From Propionibacteriaceae bacterium (GTDB taxonomy: Bacteria > Actinomycetota > Actinomycetes > Propionibacteriales > Propionibacteriaceae), in the NCBI GenBank assembly GCA_031262485.1, contig JAISHO010000044.1, forward strand, positions 1 through 35,970: 35,970 nucleotides of DNA, read 5' to 3'. Both the position numbers and the translations under genes were made by a program. This document shows positions 35,931-35,970 of the stretch, piece by piece. Position 1 is the stretch's first letter. Each line of letters starts with the position of its first letter. Below the pieces are notes generated by a model. It was given only the letters and a program-made list of their open reading frames with translations. It was not told where the DNA came from and did not search any database.

Positions 35931-35970
35931 GGTCTATTTCACTATCGGTCCATCTCGCTTCGGGCGGCGG

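Overview
The window looks like chromosomal DNA of a high-GC Gram-positive bacterium (Actinomycetota). The evidence is strong GC bias at third codon positions, lipoprotein substrate-binding proteins, an LPXTG-anchored exo-enzyme and a DtxR/IdeR-type iron box. An Actinomycetaceae-like host is plausible but cannot be proved from the sequence alone. Most of the window is a carbohydrate-utilisation island with three ABC importers. None of the three has its own ATPase.

Layout. (1) 1-2140: an AAA ATPase/DUF4143 gene, a long palindrome, and a truncated DUF3800 remnant. (2) 2230-16489: a probable beta-mannoside locus. It holds a ROK regulator, then (minus strand, transcribed from high to low coordinates) a substrate-binding protein, two permeases, a GH2 beta-mannosidase, an AGE-family sugar isomerase and a PfkB fructokinase-like gene, nearly all joined by ATGA overlaps. 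A LacI regulator and a large cell-wall-anchored GH5-type glycosidase lie upstream. The likely route is: polymer cut at the cell wall, oligosaccharide import, hydrolysis to mannose, isomerisation to fructose, phosphorylation to fructose-6-phosphate. (3) 16720-22200: an Lpl/YtcP-type importer followed by a DUF624 (YesL-like) membrane protein and a LacI-family protein with no DNA-binding head. (4) 22436-25534: two divergent paralogous double-GNAT acetyltransferases, and a small membrane protein downstream of a clear iron box. (5) 25685-32567: a xylo-oligosaccharide-type operon (substrate-binding protein, two permeases, GH120 beta-xylosidase) divergent from a LacI regulator. (6) 32584-32738: a tandem array of a 10-bp word with exact 21-bp spacing. 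(7) 32782-35810: a VapBC-like toxin-antitoxin pair, a hyaluronan-synthase-like GT2 and a lipoprotein.

Regulation can partly be read from the DNA. Four AGCG-centred operators, three of them exactly 21 bp apart, precede the mannoside operon, and a similar site sits in the promoter of its LacI gene. A different operator family (CGAAA-N3-TTTCG) precedes the Lpl-type operon, the xyloside operon and the third LacI gene, which suggests that one repressor controls both importers. Each of the three substrate-binding-protein genes is followed by a strong hairpin before the first permease.

The least expected items are the 21-bp array between convergent genes, the headless LacI paralogue, two genes whose conserved N-termini seem to need ATC or ATT start codons, a duplicated fructokinase tail just past the kinase stop codon, and the iron box in front of a membrane protein of unknown function.
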